The notes under the pieces were generated by a model, which was not told the DNA's origin, did no database searches, and worked only from the letters and a program-made list of their open reading frames with translations. Both the position numbers and the translations under genes were made by a program. Below, piece after piece: positions 1 through 60,900 of a stretch of DNA of 64,000 bases. The stretch is from NCBI GenBank assembly GCA_949775045.1, contig OX459110.1, positions 11,813,741 to 11,877,740 of the forward strand, written 5' to 3'. This DNA comes from Metridium senile. Lineage: Eukaryota; Cnidaria; Anthozoa; Actiniaria; Metridiidae. Position 1 is the first letter of the stretch; every line of letters begins with the position of its first letter.

Positions 1-90
1 GTTCCCAGGGGTATATGTTGTGGAAGCGAGAAACGAGCGACAGAAGAATACCCCTGGGTTCCCGAGGATGTACCTTATTTTGTTTTGCTT
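1..90. repeat. Partial copy of a fold-back MITE, in a PLD intron
   Basis: The sequence from 1 to about 70 matches the right arm of the fold-back element at 43145-43439 (shared words include gagaaacgagcgacagaag and ctgggttcccgaggatg). It ends about 25 bp before the acceptor of the first PLD exon in the window. Confidence 0.7.
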
Positions 91-95
91 ACAAG

Positions 96-2575
96 GTGAA
101 ATTGGAACACCGACTGGCACGTCAATAGGAGCTATCATACACTGGAACTATCGATCGATCTGTCGTGGACGGGACTCGTTACTCACCAGACTTGAACAAA
201 CAGGTACAGCCCCTCCCTCCTCTACTCGTATTCTCTCTCGCATTCATACTTACTTTCTTAATCATCCTCTACATCAATTGTTAACTTCAAACTAGATCAA
301 AATAGAAACTAGCGAGTAAACTGTACTAGTATAGGCTGCGTCGGTGTTTGATATAAACGATAGGTAATATAATGAAATTTGTAACACCGTTAAAAATGTT
401 GACTTAACTTTACTGACGTTTCGAGCTTTAGCCCTTCGTCGGAGTAAAAATCAGTTTCCGCCATATTTAATTTTTACACTTATTAACTTGGATTTGGGGG
501 ACGTAAATAAACCAGATAAATTAATAGACCTTAACAAATATTTGCCGCGACTACCCTCAGTACCCTGTGAGAAGAGCTTTTTTCTTACCCTTAGGACGGC
601 GACGAAAAAACTATCTGTGATCGTCGCTCTGAGCGTAAGAGAAAAAAATTTACCCTACAGGGTAGCCCTTAGCTTGAGAAAACAGATGTTCTTTCGCTCC
701 TCTTCCTCCCTAGAAACTAACTAAAATGTCCCTAAACAAATAGAATAGACATTGTAAAGCCATTTGAACATATTCCACCTGGAAAGTGCGCTATATAAAT
801 CCCATATCGGTATTTTTCTCAACAGTTGGTGATCCATCCAAGTATATCTCGTTTTATTCGTTACGTACTCACTCGGAGATCTACGGTAAACCAGTAAGTA
901 AAACAAACTAAAAACAAACAAGACTTGTTATCATATCCTTGTTATCATATCCCCGGTCAGTGGTGTGCTCATGTAATGGATTCAGATATATGTACTCTTG
1001 AGAAAGACTGTTGTTGTTAGTGTGACGTTTGAATGATTTGAACTTGGTTGTGAGTAATGATGATTATTTGTGATCATCCATGTCTATGTAGTCGTTAGAT
1101 AGACGGCGTCTAACATGGTTTGGACCAAGGTGTAAGTGAAATAGATGAGTTGTGATGACTGAAGTTCCGCTCACAACAAACCAAATAAAAAAAATAATAT
1201 AAAGATCACGAGAAAAATATGCCGTGGGAATATGATATTTTTCTCATGATCTTTATTTTCACTTATACACCGAACGAATTTCAACTCATTAAAAAATAAT
1301 ATAGTTGTAAGTTGCAAGAGTATTTTTTTTTTGTTATTTTGCAGATAACAGAACTGGTATATGTACACAGTAAAATGATGATAGCTGATGACAATACTGT
1401 TATCATAGGTTCAGGTAAGGGCAGACCCCCTTTATGAACCACGCCCTTCAAATCGACACCCCTTTTGATACCTCTTACTCTTAACCAGCTTCCAATATAA
1501 TTGACGGGTATGTTATCTTTTTAACATAGCGAACATCAATGATCGAAGTCTTCTTGGCCGACGTGATTCAGAACTGGCTGTTATCGTGAAAGACACCGAA
1601 ACGGTAAGAAGATTGACTTCCATGGAGTAATTGAATGAATTTATCCTTTATTTAATACCAAAAAATACCAAACCGAAGCTGCTTGCTAATTCTTGTTGTA
1701 TGTTTAGGTTGAATCGACTATGAATGGGCGTCCATACCAGGCTGGCAGATTCGCTCATTCACTGCGAACGTCATTATTCAGAGAACATCTAGGTTTGCGA
1801 GACACAGATAGTCGTGTAGATGACCCAGTTTGTAAAGAATTTTACGAGGTGAAAAAATTTGTAGTCCCCTTCACAGTTCCCTGCGCCATCTTGAAAGGTG
1901 GAAAGGCCTTTGCATCGAAGCGAGACGAACGTTGTGTTTGCAATGTCCTTTTAACACCTCGCGGGACAACCATTCACGTTCGTCTCGCTTCAATGTAAAG
2001 GCCTGGCTACCTTTCAAGATGGCGCAGGTAACTGTAAAGGAGACTATTGGAACAATCTTCGGGTGATATAGTAACAATTCTTACAGTAATCATTTTTATC
2101 TATAGGATATATGGATGGCGACAGCTCAAAGAAATACAGATATTTATGAAAAGGTACTGGATTATAATCAATAATAATGATGATATTGGTTTATTGTGGT
2201 AAAGTCAACACACTAGAATGTGTTTTTATATAGTTTGCGTTCTTTCCTCACAGGTTTTCCATTGTCTACCGTCTGATGAAGTCAAATCGTTTGCTAATCT
2301 AATATCTTACAAGGTAAAAACACTTGTCCAAAAAAACATAAATAAACTTGAAGTAAACAACAGACCCATTGACCAACCAACCCACCAAAATTGAATCACG
2401 TTTTCTATTTCCTCAGAATTTAGTAAGTGAAGTTCCCTCTACCGAAGCACGACAGTTAATGCAAGATGTACAAGGTCACCTGGTACAACACCCTCTTCAT
2501 TTCATGGAATCCGAAAATCTTCGGCCGTCTGTCGGTACTTCCGAGTACTTGATATCGTATGAAGTTTTTACGTGA
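96..2575 (+). CDS. Phospholipase D (PLD1/2 family), C-terminal part, 8 exons, 5' end outside window
   Basis: Spliced exons 96-203, 826-893, 1345-1414, 1530-1603, 1708-1848, 2106-2153, 2254-2313 and 2417-2575 join in frame with GT-AG introns and end at TGA 2573-2575. Exon 3 carries the second HKD motif ([13 protein letters not shown]), and exon 4 continues with [15 protein letters not shown], the usual sequence after it in PLD1 and PLD2. Exon 5 has [16 protein letters not shown], and the last exon ends [15 protein letters not shown], matching the conserved PLD C-terminus that is needed for activity. Family members hydrolyse phosphatidylcholine to phosphatidic acid and choline at membranes. The first HKD motif and any PX/PH domains must lie to the left. 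The first exon here starts in phase 1. The gene converges on the carboxylase. Family assignment is firm; PLD1 versus PLD2 cannot be decided. Confidence 0.93.
300..460 (-). repeat. Interspersed repeat with hammerhead-core-like motif
   Basis: Bases 300-460 match, with small changes, a stretch near 44200-44430, where the motif occurs as an inverted pair, and shorter pieces near 58795 and 63515. On the - strand it contains a CTGATGA-like box (here CCGACGA), a short stem, then CGAAACGTC. The stretch lies in a PLD intron. The rest of this intron (461-825) holds low-similarity repeat-like sequence and a SINE-type tail (about 760-800, word gcgctatataaat) just before the exon at 826. Confidence 0.55.
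1864..2044. mobile_element. Palindromic MITE with TA target duplication
   Basis: Two arms of about 50 bp are inverted repeats of each other (left GTCCCCTTCACAGTTCCCTG, right its near-complement), flanked by TA on both sides, as expected for a Tc1/mariner-type insertion. It lies in the PLD intron after exon 5. A second copy starts at 63972 and runs off the right edge. Confidence 0.75.
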
Positions 2576-2755
2576 CGAAACCGATAACCTTTTCATCCCT
2601 TTTCATAAGATACGAAAATCTTCAGCGTCTGTCGGTACTTGCGAGTACTTGATATCGTATGAAGTTTTTACGTGACGAAACCGATAACCTTTTCATCCCT
2701 TTTCATAAGATACGAAAATCTTCGGCCGTCTGTCGGTACTTCCGAGTATCTAACG
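2513..2755 (+). repeat. 101-bp tandem repeat spanning the PLD stop codon
   Basis: About 2.4 copies of a unit of roughly 101 bp begin inside the last coding exon (word gtctgtcggtactt at about 2526, 2627 and 2729). The unit contains the codons for the conserved C-terminus and the TGA; translation ends in the first copy, so the later copies are 3' UTR. Confidence 0.85.
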
Positions 2756-2886
2756 GAACTTACTTAGATAATACATTAATGCAACGAAGATCTTCGGAAA
2801 TTGAATAAGTTGGGGCTTTCGGAGTTTTTACGAAGGTGGTAGTTTTCTCTACTTTCATATTACCATAATGCCTTTCATTTTTTGTT

Positions 2887-2909
2887 GGGGGGGGGGGGGG
2901 GGGGGGGGG
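2887..2909. repeat. Poly(G) run of 23
   Basis: Uninterrupted G run in the PLD 3' UTR or intergenic zone. Around it (2760-3460) I see AT-rich sequence with short repeated words and no gene. Confidence 0.95.
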
Positions 2910-3466
2910 TAGCTATTATAATTCAAATTTCGGAACGCCCGATGTTTTCGAATTTCAGAGTAATACTATGCGAAGGAATATAATTTTACACAATGGTGAA
3001 AATACACATTAATACGAGTTTTTACTGAATAATTGGTCATATTTAATATTTACGCACTGTACGTACTGTAGATATTAAATAATGGCGTCAACATTGATGT
3101 CTCACAGGAAAATAACTATCGTCATTCATTATGTACCAGTAACATTATTTAACATCAAATAGATTCAACCAAAAATTATATGAAATTTCATAGAATATTT
3201 TTAAGCATTCAGGAAAATAACTATCAAATGTCAATCATTATGTAAGTCAGTACCAGTCAAATTATTTAACATCAAATAGATTGAACTAAAATGATATGAA
3301 ATTTCAAATGTCTGCACTCAGGAAGCCAATCTAGATTTGTTTAAAACGTATATTAAGACATATTAGGCGGAGCAATAAGATGAAAATTATATTTACTTTG
3401 ATAATGATATAGGAATGATATGAAAATTATAATATGGGTCATCAACGGACTGAGAATCTATGTTGA

Positions 3467-3472
3467 AATAAA
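3467..3472 (+). terminator. Candidate poly(A) signal of the PLD gene
   Basis: An AATAAA hexamer lies about 890 bp after the PLD stop codon. It is the best + strand candidate before the convergent carboxylase 3' end; use is inferred. Confidence 0.4.
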
Positions 3473-3803
3473 CATCATTTATAAACGTGTTGTCTGGTAG
3501 TGTGGGTGTGTAGGTAGAAAAAAGTTTGATAGGAATGATGGCAGGGACTTGGATAAAAGGCCAGGGAGGAGGGTGAAGTTAAAAGACTAGAACAATGAAC
3601 ATTAGGGGTGACGAGGAGGCGGAGGTAGACGGTTAAGAGAGAGAACGAAAGAGTTTGACAGAGGAATAGGGAGAGATGATCGTAGAATAGGACGAGGGGT
3701 GATGTATGTGTTTGATTCTGGATTCGTTGATCAACACGATCTTTTCTCTTCATCAATACCCTTAAGTCGCTTTGAAAGCTCTTTCCCATTACCACATTTA
3801 ATT

Positions 3804-3809
3804 TTTATT
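3804..3809 (-). terminator. Candidate poly(A) signal of the carboxylase gene
   Basis: TTTATT on the + strand is AATAAA on the - strand, about 380 bp beyond the stop codon at 4190-4192. Bases 3810-4189 would be 3' UTR. Confidence 0.5.
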
Positions 3810-3879
3810 TTCTCACGGACATTTTTCACCGCCGTCTTGTTGGTTGCGCGACAACTCCAGTAACGGTATTCGAAATTTT

Positions 3880-4160
3880 TCTTTAAAAAAGGCTGCACAG
3901 CGCAACCTCACTGCAGGTACAGTCTGTCACGAAGACCATGTTGTATAGATGCGTAGTAGTAGTCACGATAGTAAAAATATTGTCATGAAAAGTCCGCATC
4001 AAGTTGGCTATGTAGAGTTTAAGTATTGCGTGACGGTTATTTGATAAAAGTTGTGTTACATCCCAGAAATACTGTGACACAGTCCATATAGGGGATATCT
4101 CATTCCAAAAACTTGGTTGTTTCGTGACAGTTGCGTTACCAGACGAAAACTGTCACGCAG
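3880..4160. other. Carboxylase 3' UTR, no gene seen
   Basis: AT-rich sequence with repeated words such as gcgtgacggtt and gtcacg that may be an old transposon piece. Nothing codes here. Confidence 0.4.
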
Positions 4161-4189
4161 GCAATCCAGGTCGTTTCACTCCAGTTTAG

Positions 4190-52804
<48,615 letters not shown>

Positions 52805-53947
52805 TTTGCAATTCTTCTTTAAAACAGCTCAAATTAAAGCTCAAACATCTGAAAAGAAATCATGCAGAAACTTTTAGCTGAATATTGTCAATCAAAACAG
52901 CAACGATTGTCAGCGAAAATGATAGATGTTAAAATAGAAATAAGTTCTATTTTAGATTATTTTGTAGCTAGGAAGTTGTTAAGTAGCTGATCTTACCTCT
53001 GTGTTGTTTAAGAAGGGAAATGACTGTTTTTTCGGGTGAAAGAGGACAACTAAATATCAGGTGATTGATCAGGTGATGTCGCATGCAAGAGTTGCTCAAT
53101 TCAATGTTTACAACTGTCCCAGAATCCTTGCGGGGGATTCAGCACAGGGAACCCAAAAACGACATTTGCAATACTGAAAATTAAAAAACACTGACAAATT
53201 AATTCTATTCAATTGATATATAATATAAAAATATAATCAAGAGAAATATTAGTTGTTTAAAAAAAATTCTTTTTTTTGGAAATGGCGTTCGTTTTAATAG
53301 CTTTTCCCGCAAATCAGTTAGGCCAAGTAAAAAAAAACATATGTTTACCGTCCCCGCCCGCTTCAATTTTTTGGGCCGCACGGATTTTTTTATTATTTGT
53401 TATTACAACATCAGCTTTAATAAATACGAAGAAGATAAACAAAAAAAAAAGCGACAGGCGTTCAAGTTGTCCGTTTGTATATTTGTTGCTGTTTAGAATA
53501 TATTTCAACATTATATCAACAAAAGTTGCGTATATTTATTGACTGTTTTTCCGGAAAATTCGATCCTTTTCCCTCGTAGGTACCTGGAATCGTCATTACA
53601 TGGGTTAAAGCTGTGAATAAAACAACTTATGGGAAATAATAAAAAATAAAAAAAAACGCCCGCCCGCATTATTTTAATTAAAAATTCGGACGATAAACAT
53701 ATGTTTTTTTTTACTTGGCCTTAAATATTTCAATTTGAAACTGTCGAAAGTTTAGATTCTAAGTCAATTAATGAGTAAAATAAACTTGCTCAAAGCAATT
53801 AAAATGGATTTCAAAAAATATGTATAAAGCAATATATTATTTATGTAAAATAGCTAAAAAAAATAAAACAGCTGACAGTCACGAATCGCGGGCTCTGTGT
53901 TATGTCACGTAATCCACACTTAACCTGTCATACGAGCTGTGTACAAC
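52805..53947. promoter_or_regulatory. Shared divergent promoter region of carboxylase and receptor-like gene
   Basis: Only about 1.1 kb separates the two start codons. On the - strand a 5'-UTR exon part runs 52805-52848 (acceptor at 52849-52850), preceded by a noncoding exon whose donor is at 52995-52996 and whose start is probably near 53130. No clear TATA box is visible for either gene. A MITE occupies 53321-53720. The receptor side carries tgtcacgta, a CRE-like word, at about 53905. Confidence 0.55.
53321..53720. mobile_element. Harbinger-like MITE in the divergent promoter
   Basis: Perfect 27-bp inverted ends (GGCCAAGT, a run of A, CATATGTTTA) flanked by TTA on both sides (53318-53320 and 53721-53723 as TTA). 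The 3-bp TTA duplication fits PIF/Harbinger. The 88-codon open frame inside has no known match to my eye. Confidence 0.85.
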
Positions 53948-56900
53948 ATGGGTTACTTTCTGATGACCATTTTTTCGAGTTTGCTAATTCTCCAGTGGAC
54001 ATTATTTCTACGTAACTCCGGTAAGTATATCATAAACTCGTTCAACGAATCGCTAAAGTGTCATTTTTGATGCGTAATTTTGGTTAAAAATCCGCTTCAG
54101 CACAAATTTTACGCTTCGACTCTAGTGAACTACAAATCACATTATTTCTACTAATTTCCACCTAAAGTTTGATTAAAAATTGTAGTTCATTTATCTTTAA
54201 TCGTTGTTTTATTTATTGAGATTGATTTGGTAGATATTTTTGTAAATATTTGGCATGTCGCAATCCAAACACGCCTTGAAAATGCAAAAAAGAAAAGACA
54301 TGTCACATGAACTGCTCTTTTAGTCAGTCCAGCTGATGTCATTTCAAATTATTTGATTCATCGACAATAACCTTATTAGGACAAATCTAAAGATAATAAC
54401 TCGTTTAATTATGAAAGAATCAGATTTATTATAAATTTATCAATATCGAACACGCCATTTCTTGGAAGAGAACCTTTCAGCGACACAGGAAGCCCAAAAC
54501 TGTCAATTTCAATTAATATTTATAATAGCCACATAAAAACGTAGATATTTCCCATGCATTCAGTGTTATATGCCGTTATTTTTAATTTTTAAAGTTATAT
54601 TCAAAATATTAACATATTTTAATTAATGTTTACCAGTTTTCAATTTCAATTTTTTTATTGATTGGGCATGAAGATTTTGTGGTTTGTGGTATAGACAATT
54701 GACTACTTTTATTTAGCTTACAATTGACATCCTGGTGAAGATTTGAATAAATTAAAACATGATTTTCACCTGTTCCTGTTATTTAGTTCAATTAAATTTA
54801 AGTTGAAAAACAAATTAATATCATATATGTGATATATTTTATATTATTTACCTAATGAAAAAATGTTTACTGTGGAAATTACTTTTTCTCACTTTATATC
54901 TTTCTTAAATATATGCTTATTTATCCGGTTATTTATTCATTTATTTATTTACTGATTGTTTATTTCTAGCTTTATCTATGTATTCATTCATTCATCCATT
55001 CATTAATCCATCCATCTATTCATTTATTAGTCAATTCATTTATTCATCCATCAATCCATATATTCATCCATTCGTTCATTCATCCATCCCTCTATTCATT
55101 TATTAATTAATCCATTCATTCATTCATTCATTCATTTATCCATCCATCCATTTGCCCATCCATCTGTTCATTCATTCATTCATTCATCCAGTTATTTATT
55201 GAAACTTATACAAAAAAGTTTTATTCTTCGACGTTTCGGTGTCATACTGACATGAAACGTTGAAGAATAAAACTTTTTTGTATAAGTTTCATTTTATTTT
55301 GCTTCACTAATAAATCATCATTTATTTATTTATTCATTTATTATTTGACAGAGCAACCATGTTTTATATAAAGATGTTCAGTTCAATACAAATCCATCTA
55401 TTCATTCATCCATCCATCCATCCATCCATCCATCCATCCATCCATCCATCCATCCATCCATCCATCCATCCATCCATCCATCTATTCATCCATTCATTCT
55501 CTAATCGATATATTCACAATATTTTCTTATTTATTCCTTTTATTTATGACTCTTGTGTACTATTTACCTCTAGCTGGCCTATCAATCAATCAAATCAAAC
55601 CTTCATGCCGTTCCAGAGGTTGGCCTCCACGGATGCTGCTACTAACTTACCTGCCATCTGCCCCAGTTACAAGCAATAGCAATGACACGGTCACTTACAA
55701 TGGCCATTACTGCTATCCAAATGGTAGCAGTAAGTTTTGTTCACAACCTGAACTTGGTTATAAACAAATGAACTGTACAGCAACATTGGCTGGTGAGTAA
55801 AGCCATTCATTCATCCATCCATTTATTTATTTATTCATTTTAATATTCATCCATTCATCCATGCATCCATTCATTCATTCATACTTTCTTTCATTCATCC
55901 ATTCTTTCTTCCATCCATTCATTCTTCCATCCATCCATCCATTAATTTATTCATTCATTCATCCATTCATTCATTCATCCACCCATCCATCCATTCATTT
56001 ATGCATTCATTTATTCATCCATTCATTCATCCACCCATCCATCCATTCATTTATGCATTCATCCATCCATTCATCCAACCATTTATTAATTCATTTATTC
56101 ATCCATTTATCCACTCATTCATTCATTTATTCATTCATTTATTTATCCATTCATTCATCCATGCATCCATTCATTCATTTATGCACCCATCCATCCATTT
56201 ATCCAACCATTTATTAATTCATCCATTCATCCACTAATTCATTTATTTATTCATCCATTAATTTCATTCATTCATCCACTCACCCTTCCAGGGTCCGAAA
56301 TTAATGGTCGTCCGGTCGTCAGGGACAACTAGAATTTTCCATGGACACCTGGATTTTTGGAAATGTTTGTCCAGCTGACGAGATTTTTGCCAAAAATGTT
56401 TTTTTTTTTTTCGAAACAAAGGACTTGAAGATTTCCTAAAATTGATCTCAGGGTTTTTTTTTCTGTTTTGAACTTCAAAAACTGCAAGATAAAAGAAAAA
56501 CAGCAGCATTCTTCGTCGAATCGACCGCCATCTTGTTTTTCCGCCATCTTGTTTTACCGCTGGCCATTGATGACTGCTGTGGGCATAATTATTTTTCGGC
56601 TCTTCTTGTTCGAAATTCCTCATGGTCTTCAAATCAATGGTGGAAAGGAACGACCCAATTTTCCTCTGGACGCCTAAATTCTCAAACATGGTTGTCCACA
56701 GGACAACCTGTGTCAAAAGTTACTTTCGGACCCTGCCTTCCATTCATCTTTTTGTTCATTCATTCAAAATATGTCAAATACACTATCATCCCATCCATTT
56801 TTATTGGCTTTTCTCTTCCATTCACTTTATGCACATTCTTTTATCCCATTCTTCCTATTCCTGTTATACAAAGCTTCCCATCTGATAATTTTCCAGATGG

Positions 56901-57918
56901 CGTCTTGATCAAATGCAACATGACAGATCTTTTACAAAAACTTTATGGTTATGGTGATTCAAGCAATTCTGGTCAGCGTGGATCTCAACTATGTATGAAA
57001 ATAAGCGTAACTAACAGGACTAATACGATGTATAGCAACTTTAAGTGTTGCAACACTATAAAAAATTGTAAGTAATGTTTTATAAAGAAGCAGGAGAGGA
57101 ATACTCAAACTGTGAGCACTTGATTTTTTTCATGTTATTATTTTCTGATCATAATTTCTAACTGCTTCAAAACCTCTAAAATTGAAGCAGGGAGTTCAAA
57201 TACCTTAATAATACATAGTATTTCTAATCTAATCGCTCATGGGAAGTGAGTGAAAAAGTAATAAAAAACTCAAAATGTTCACGGTTTAAGTCGGGGCGGA
57301 CAGAGGGGGAGGGGGAGGAGGGGTGAACTTGGTGACTTTTTGCTGTAAAGTCCCGTTTTAGCAAAGAAAAGTGGAGTCATTCTGATCTTTGCGCTTTTGT
57401 GTCTGCAGTTATCCGCCAAAAGGATATCAATGTTCATCCCCCCCCCCCCCCCCCCCTTGTCAAATTTTTGGATCTAGCTGCCCCTGCGAGTGTCCTCACT
57501 GTAAACCCACAAGGCAAAGCCAAGTGGTTTTAGACTGCTGATAAAAATGGTCTTCAAGTTTATGGAATGTATGGTTTCAAAAACTATAACCTATATATTT
57601 TATGTTTTTTTGTAAACAAAACTGATTTATGAAATCAATGTTTTTTTTACTTACTTACTCTCCAGCAAAATTTTCACCCATTAAAGATCTCAAACTCAAG
57701 GCTTCATCTAAGGGAGAGCTCAACATGACATGGAGCAGTCCGTCAAATATTGATATCAATACTAAAGGATTTATACGATATATATTCAATCTAACAATGC
57801 CAGATAATCAACACATCAAGAAGGTTAGTGAAAATCCCATTATAATCAATATTCTTGGTCATGTTGATTTATTCAGCTATTCTCATCCATCCATTCTTTA
57901 ATAATAATAATAATAATA

Positions 57919-57950
<32 letters not shown>

Positions 57951-60900
57951 CAACCATCCATCCATTCATTCATCCATTCACTTCAATTCATTCATCAATT
58001 CTGACATGCATTCATTCATTCATCCATTTATCCATCTACCATCCATCCATCCATTCAGTTATCTATTCATTCATTCATTCATTAATCCATTCATTCAAAC
58101 ATTCATCCATTCAAACATTCATTCATTCATTCATTCATCCATCTACTATCTATCCATCCATTCAGTTATCCATTCCTTTTTTCATCCATTCATCCATTCA
58201 TCCATCCATCCATCCATTTATTTATTGCAGCAGCAATTTTGTTTTGCCAGTCTAATAACTAACAGCATATATTTTCCTTTCATTTTCTCTTATTTTATTC
58301 AGACAATAATTTATTCACCAAGCAATTGGAGATCTCCACATTTATTCTATATCATAAAAGACCTGGAGCCTTATACAGTATATAGAGTAACTATTGCAGT
58401 GTTTCTGAATGACCCAAGTATGGATGGGATCGTTAGTGAAGCCGTAGAGACACACACTTTACCAGAAGGTAGTGTAATTAACATTAAAGGCTGGTTTTCA
58501 CTAGGCATAAGCATAAGCATAAGCATAAGCATAGGCATAAGCATAAGCATAAGCATAAGCATAAGCATAAGCATAAGCATAAGCATAAGCATAAGCATAA
58601 GCATAAGCATAAGCATAAGCATAAGCATATAAGCATAAGCATATAAGCATAAGCATCAGCATAAGCATCAGCATCAGCATCAGCATAAGCATAAGCATAA
58701 GCATAAGCATAAGCATAAGCATAAGCTAAACACAAGAAAACGAACATGTTTGTTTCTCATATGCTTATGCTTATGTCTGCTGAAGTATTTTGTTATGATA
58801 GGTAATATAATGAAAGTTGTAACACCGTAAAAATTTTGACTTAACTTTACTGACGTTAAATTTCAAGCTTTGTCGGAGTGAAGCGAGCTATGTTTATGTT
58901 TATCTTCAGCTCCAAGTGTTCCTCCAGTACTCACAGAGGCACAAATTATTTCAAAAAATGTAACTGAAAGAAATGTTAGAGTCAAGTGGAAGGTATGACA
59001 GCTACTGTTGATCATCAATCCCATCATGCACACTTCCATCCTAAAAATCGCTCAATAGACCTGTTTGGCTAACGCGTTGCTATGTACGTTTTGGCCCAAT
59101 TCAAATCTATAGGGAATAATGTATTTTTACTTTGTGTCTTATGTATTTCAATGTCACGTGGAAAATATTTGGATCAAATTTTTTTATTGCCAGAGTTTTT
59201 GTATTGGGTGGAAAAGTACATATAGCAACGCGTTAGCCGATTAAGTCTATTAAACCTCTACTAACTTTCAGAATAACCATAATGCCTTCTATTTTGGATG
59301 GTTAGCATTGTAATTCAAATCTAACAAATTGTAATTCAAATCTAACAAATTGTAACTCAAATTAAACAAATTTGAATTACAAAATCTACCCCGCCCCCCT
59401 GAAAAACAGAAGGCATTATGTTTATACAAAAGTAGTTAATATATTTTAATTCAATTTTCTCAGCATCCACCTAAAGAAAAAAGGAATGGGATCATCATAC
59501 AAACAGTCATTGAGTACCAAAGAGGAACAGACTACATCAATGCGTCGTTGCCCTTCTACCACAAGCTGACAGTCAATGGTGATGGGACGATGGTAGTGCT
59601 TACAGACTTGGTGCTAAGTGCAGATTACGTGATGACCATGCAGTCGTGCACTAGCCCCGTTGATTGTAGCAAACATAGTGTTCAAATAACACTAGAAGGT
59701 ACATATTTATGTATTGTATAAATTTTGAGAGGGCATGTCTAAAAAATCAAACAATGTATTTATAAAATTCATGAATAATTACTGAGAATTTGACAAAAGA
59801 AATCACGCCCGTGACGAGTTCTGTAAATCTCATAGAGATTTCGTCCTGATTTGCATAAGTTTCAACTTGAATTTCTCGGCCATATTTACTTTTATCTTGA
59901 CAATTTTGGTAAAATATCAAAGAACTAACGAACGGTCACGTGACCTGTTGTTGCAAAAAAAGCCTATCACAGAACTTGTCGTCACGTGATTTCTTTTGTC
60001 AAATTGTCATTTACTATTCATGAATTTTATAAATATTATAAACCTAAACTTTGATATTTCGTGTTTTGTCTTTTCCAGGAATTCCTCCCAAACCACAACC
60101 ATCAAAACCATCGAATGGTTTCAAGATCCATTCGCTAGCCTTCATCTTAACTATCGTTATCTTGTCGGTTTTGTCTGGCATATTTTCCATAGTTCTTCTT
60201 GCTTACTGCTTGAAACGACGCTCAGGAAGGTACAAACTTCAAACACATATGTATACATACGTAAAACTCACTGAAAAGTACATTGTCTGCTTAATATGAT
60301 GCATGTAAGTACGGATATTGCCTAGTTTACTGCATATTCTTTGAGATAAAGCGTAGAGGAAACTTTAAACAAAATTGTACATACGTAAAACTGACTAGTG
60401 GATACTCAAATTGTCTGCTTACGTTAATATGATGTAAGTACGGATATTGCCTAGTTTACTACATATTCTTTGAGATAAAGCGTAGAGGAAACTTTAAACA
60501 CGTAACTTTAAACAAAATTGTACATACGTAAAACTGACTAGTGGATACTTAAATTGTCTGCTTACGTTAATATGATGTAAGTACGGATATTGCCTAGTTT
60601 ACTACATATTCTTTGAGATAAAGCGTAGAGGAAACTTTAAACACGTAACTTTAAACAAAATTGTACATACGTAAAACTGACTAGTGGATACTTAAATTGT
60701 CTGCTTACGTTAATATGATGTAAGTACGGATATTGCCTAGTTTGCTACATATTCTTTGAGATAAAGCGTAGAGGAAACTTTAAACACGTAACTTTAAACA
60801 CAATTGTACATACGTAAAACTGACCAGTACATACTTAAATTGTTTGCTTGCGTTTAGATGACGTATTCAAAGTACGGAGTATTTGTATTGCCTAGTTTGG

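Noticed and set aside
53276..53542. 88-residue open frame between the divergent genes
   Set aside because: It lies in the Harbinger-like MITE; no splice or conservation support.
56264..57075. Open frames of 150 and 180 residues in the receptor intron 2 region
   Set aside because: They cover a hAT-like element; only the last part (56897-57067) is a real exon of the receptor-like gene.
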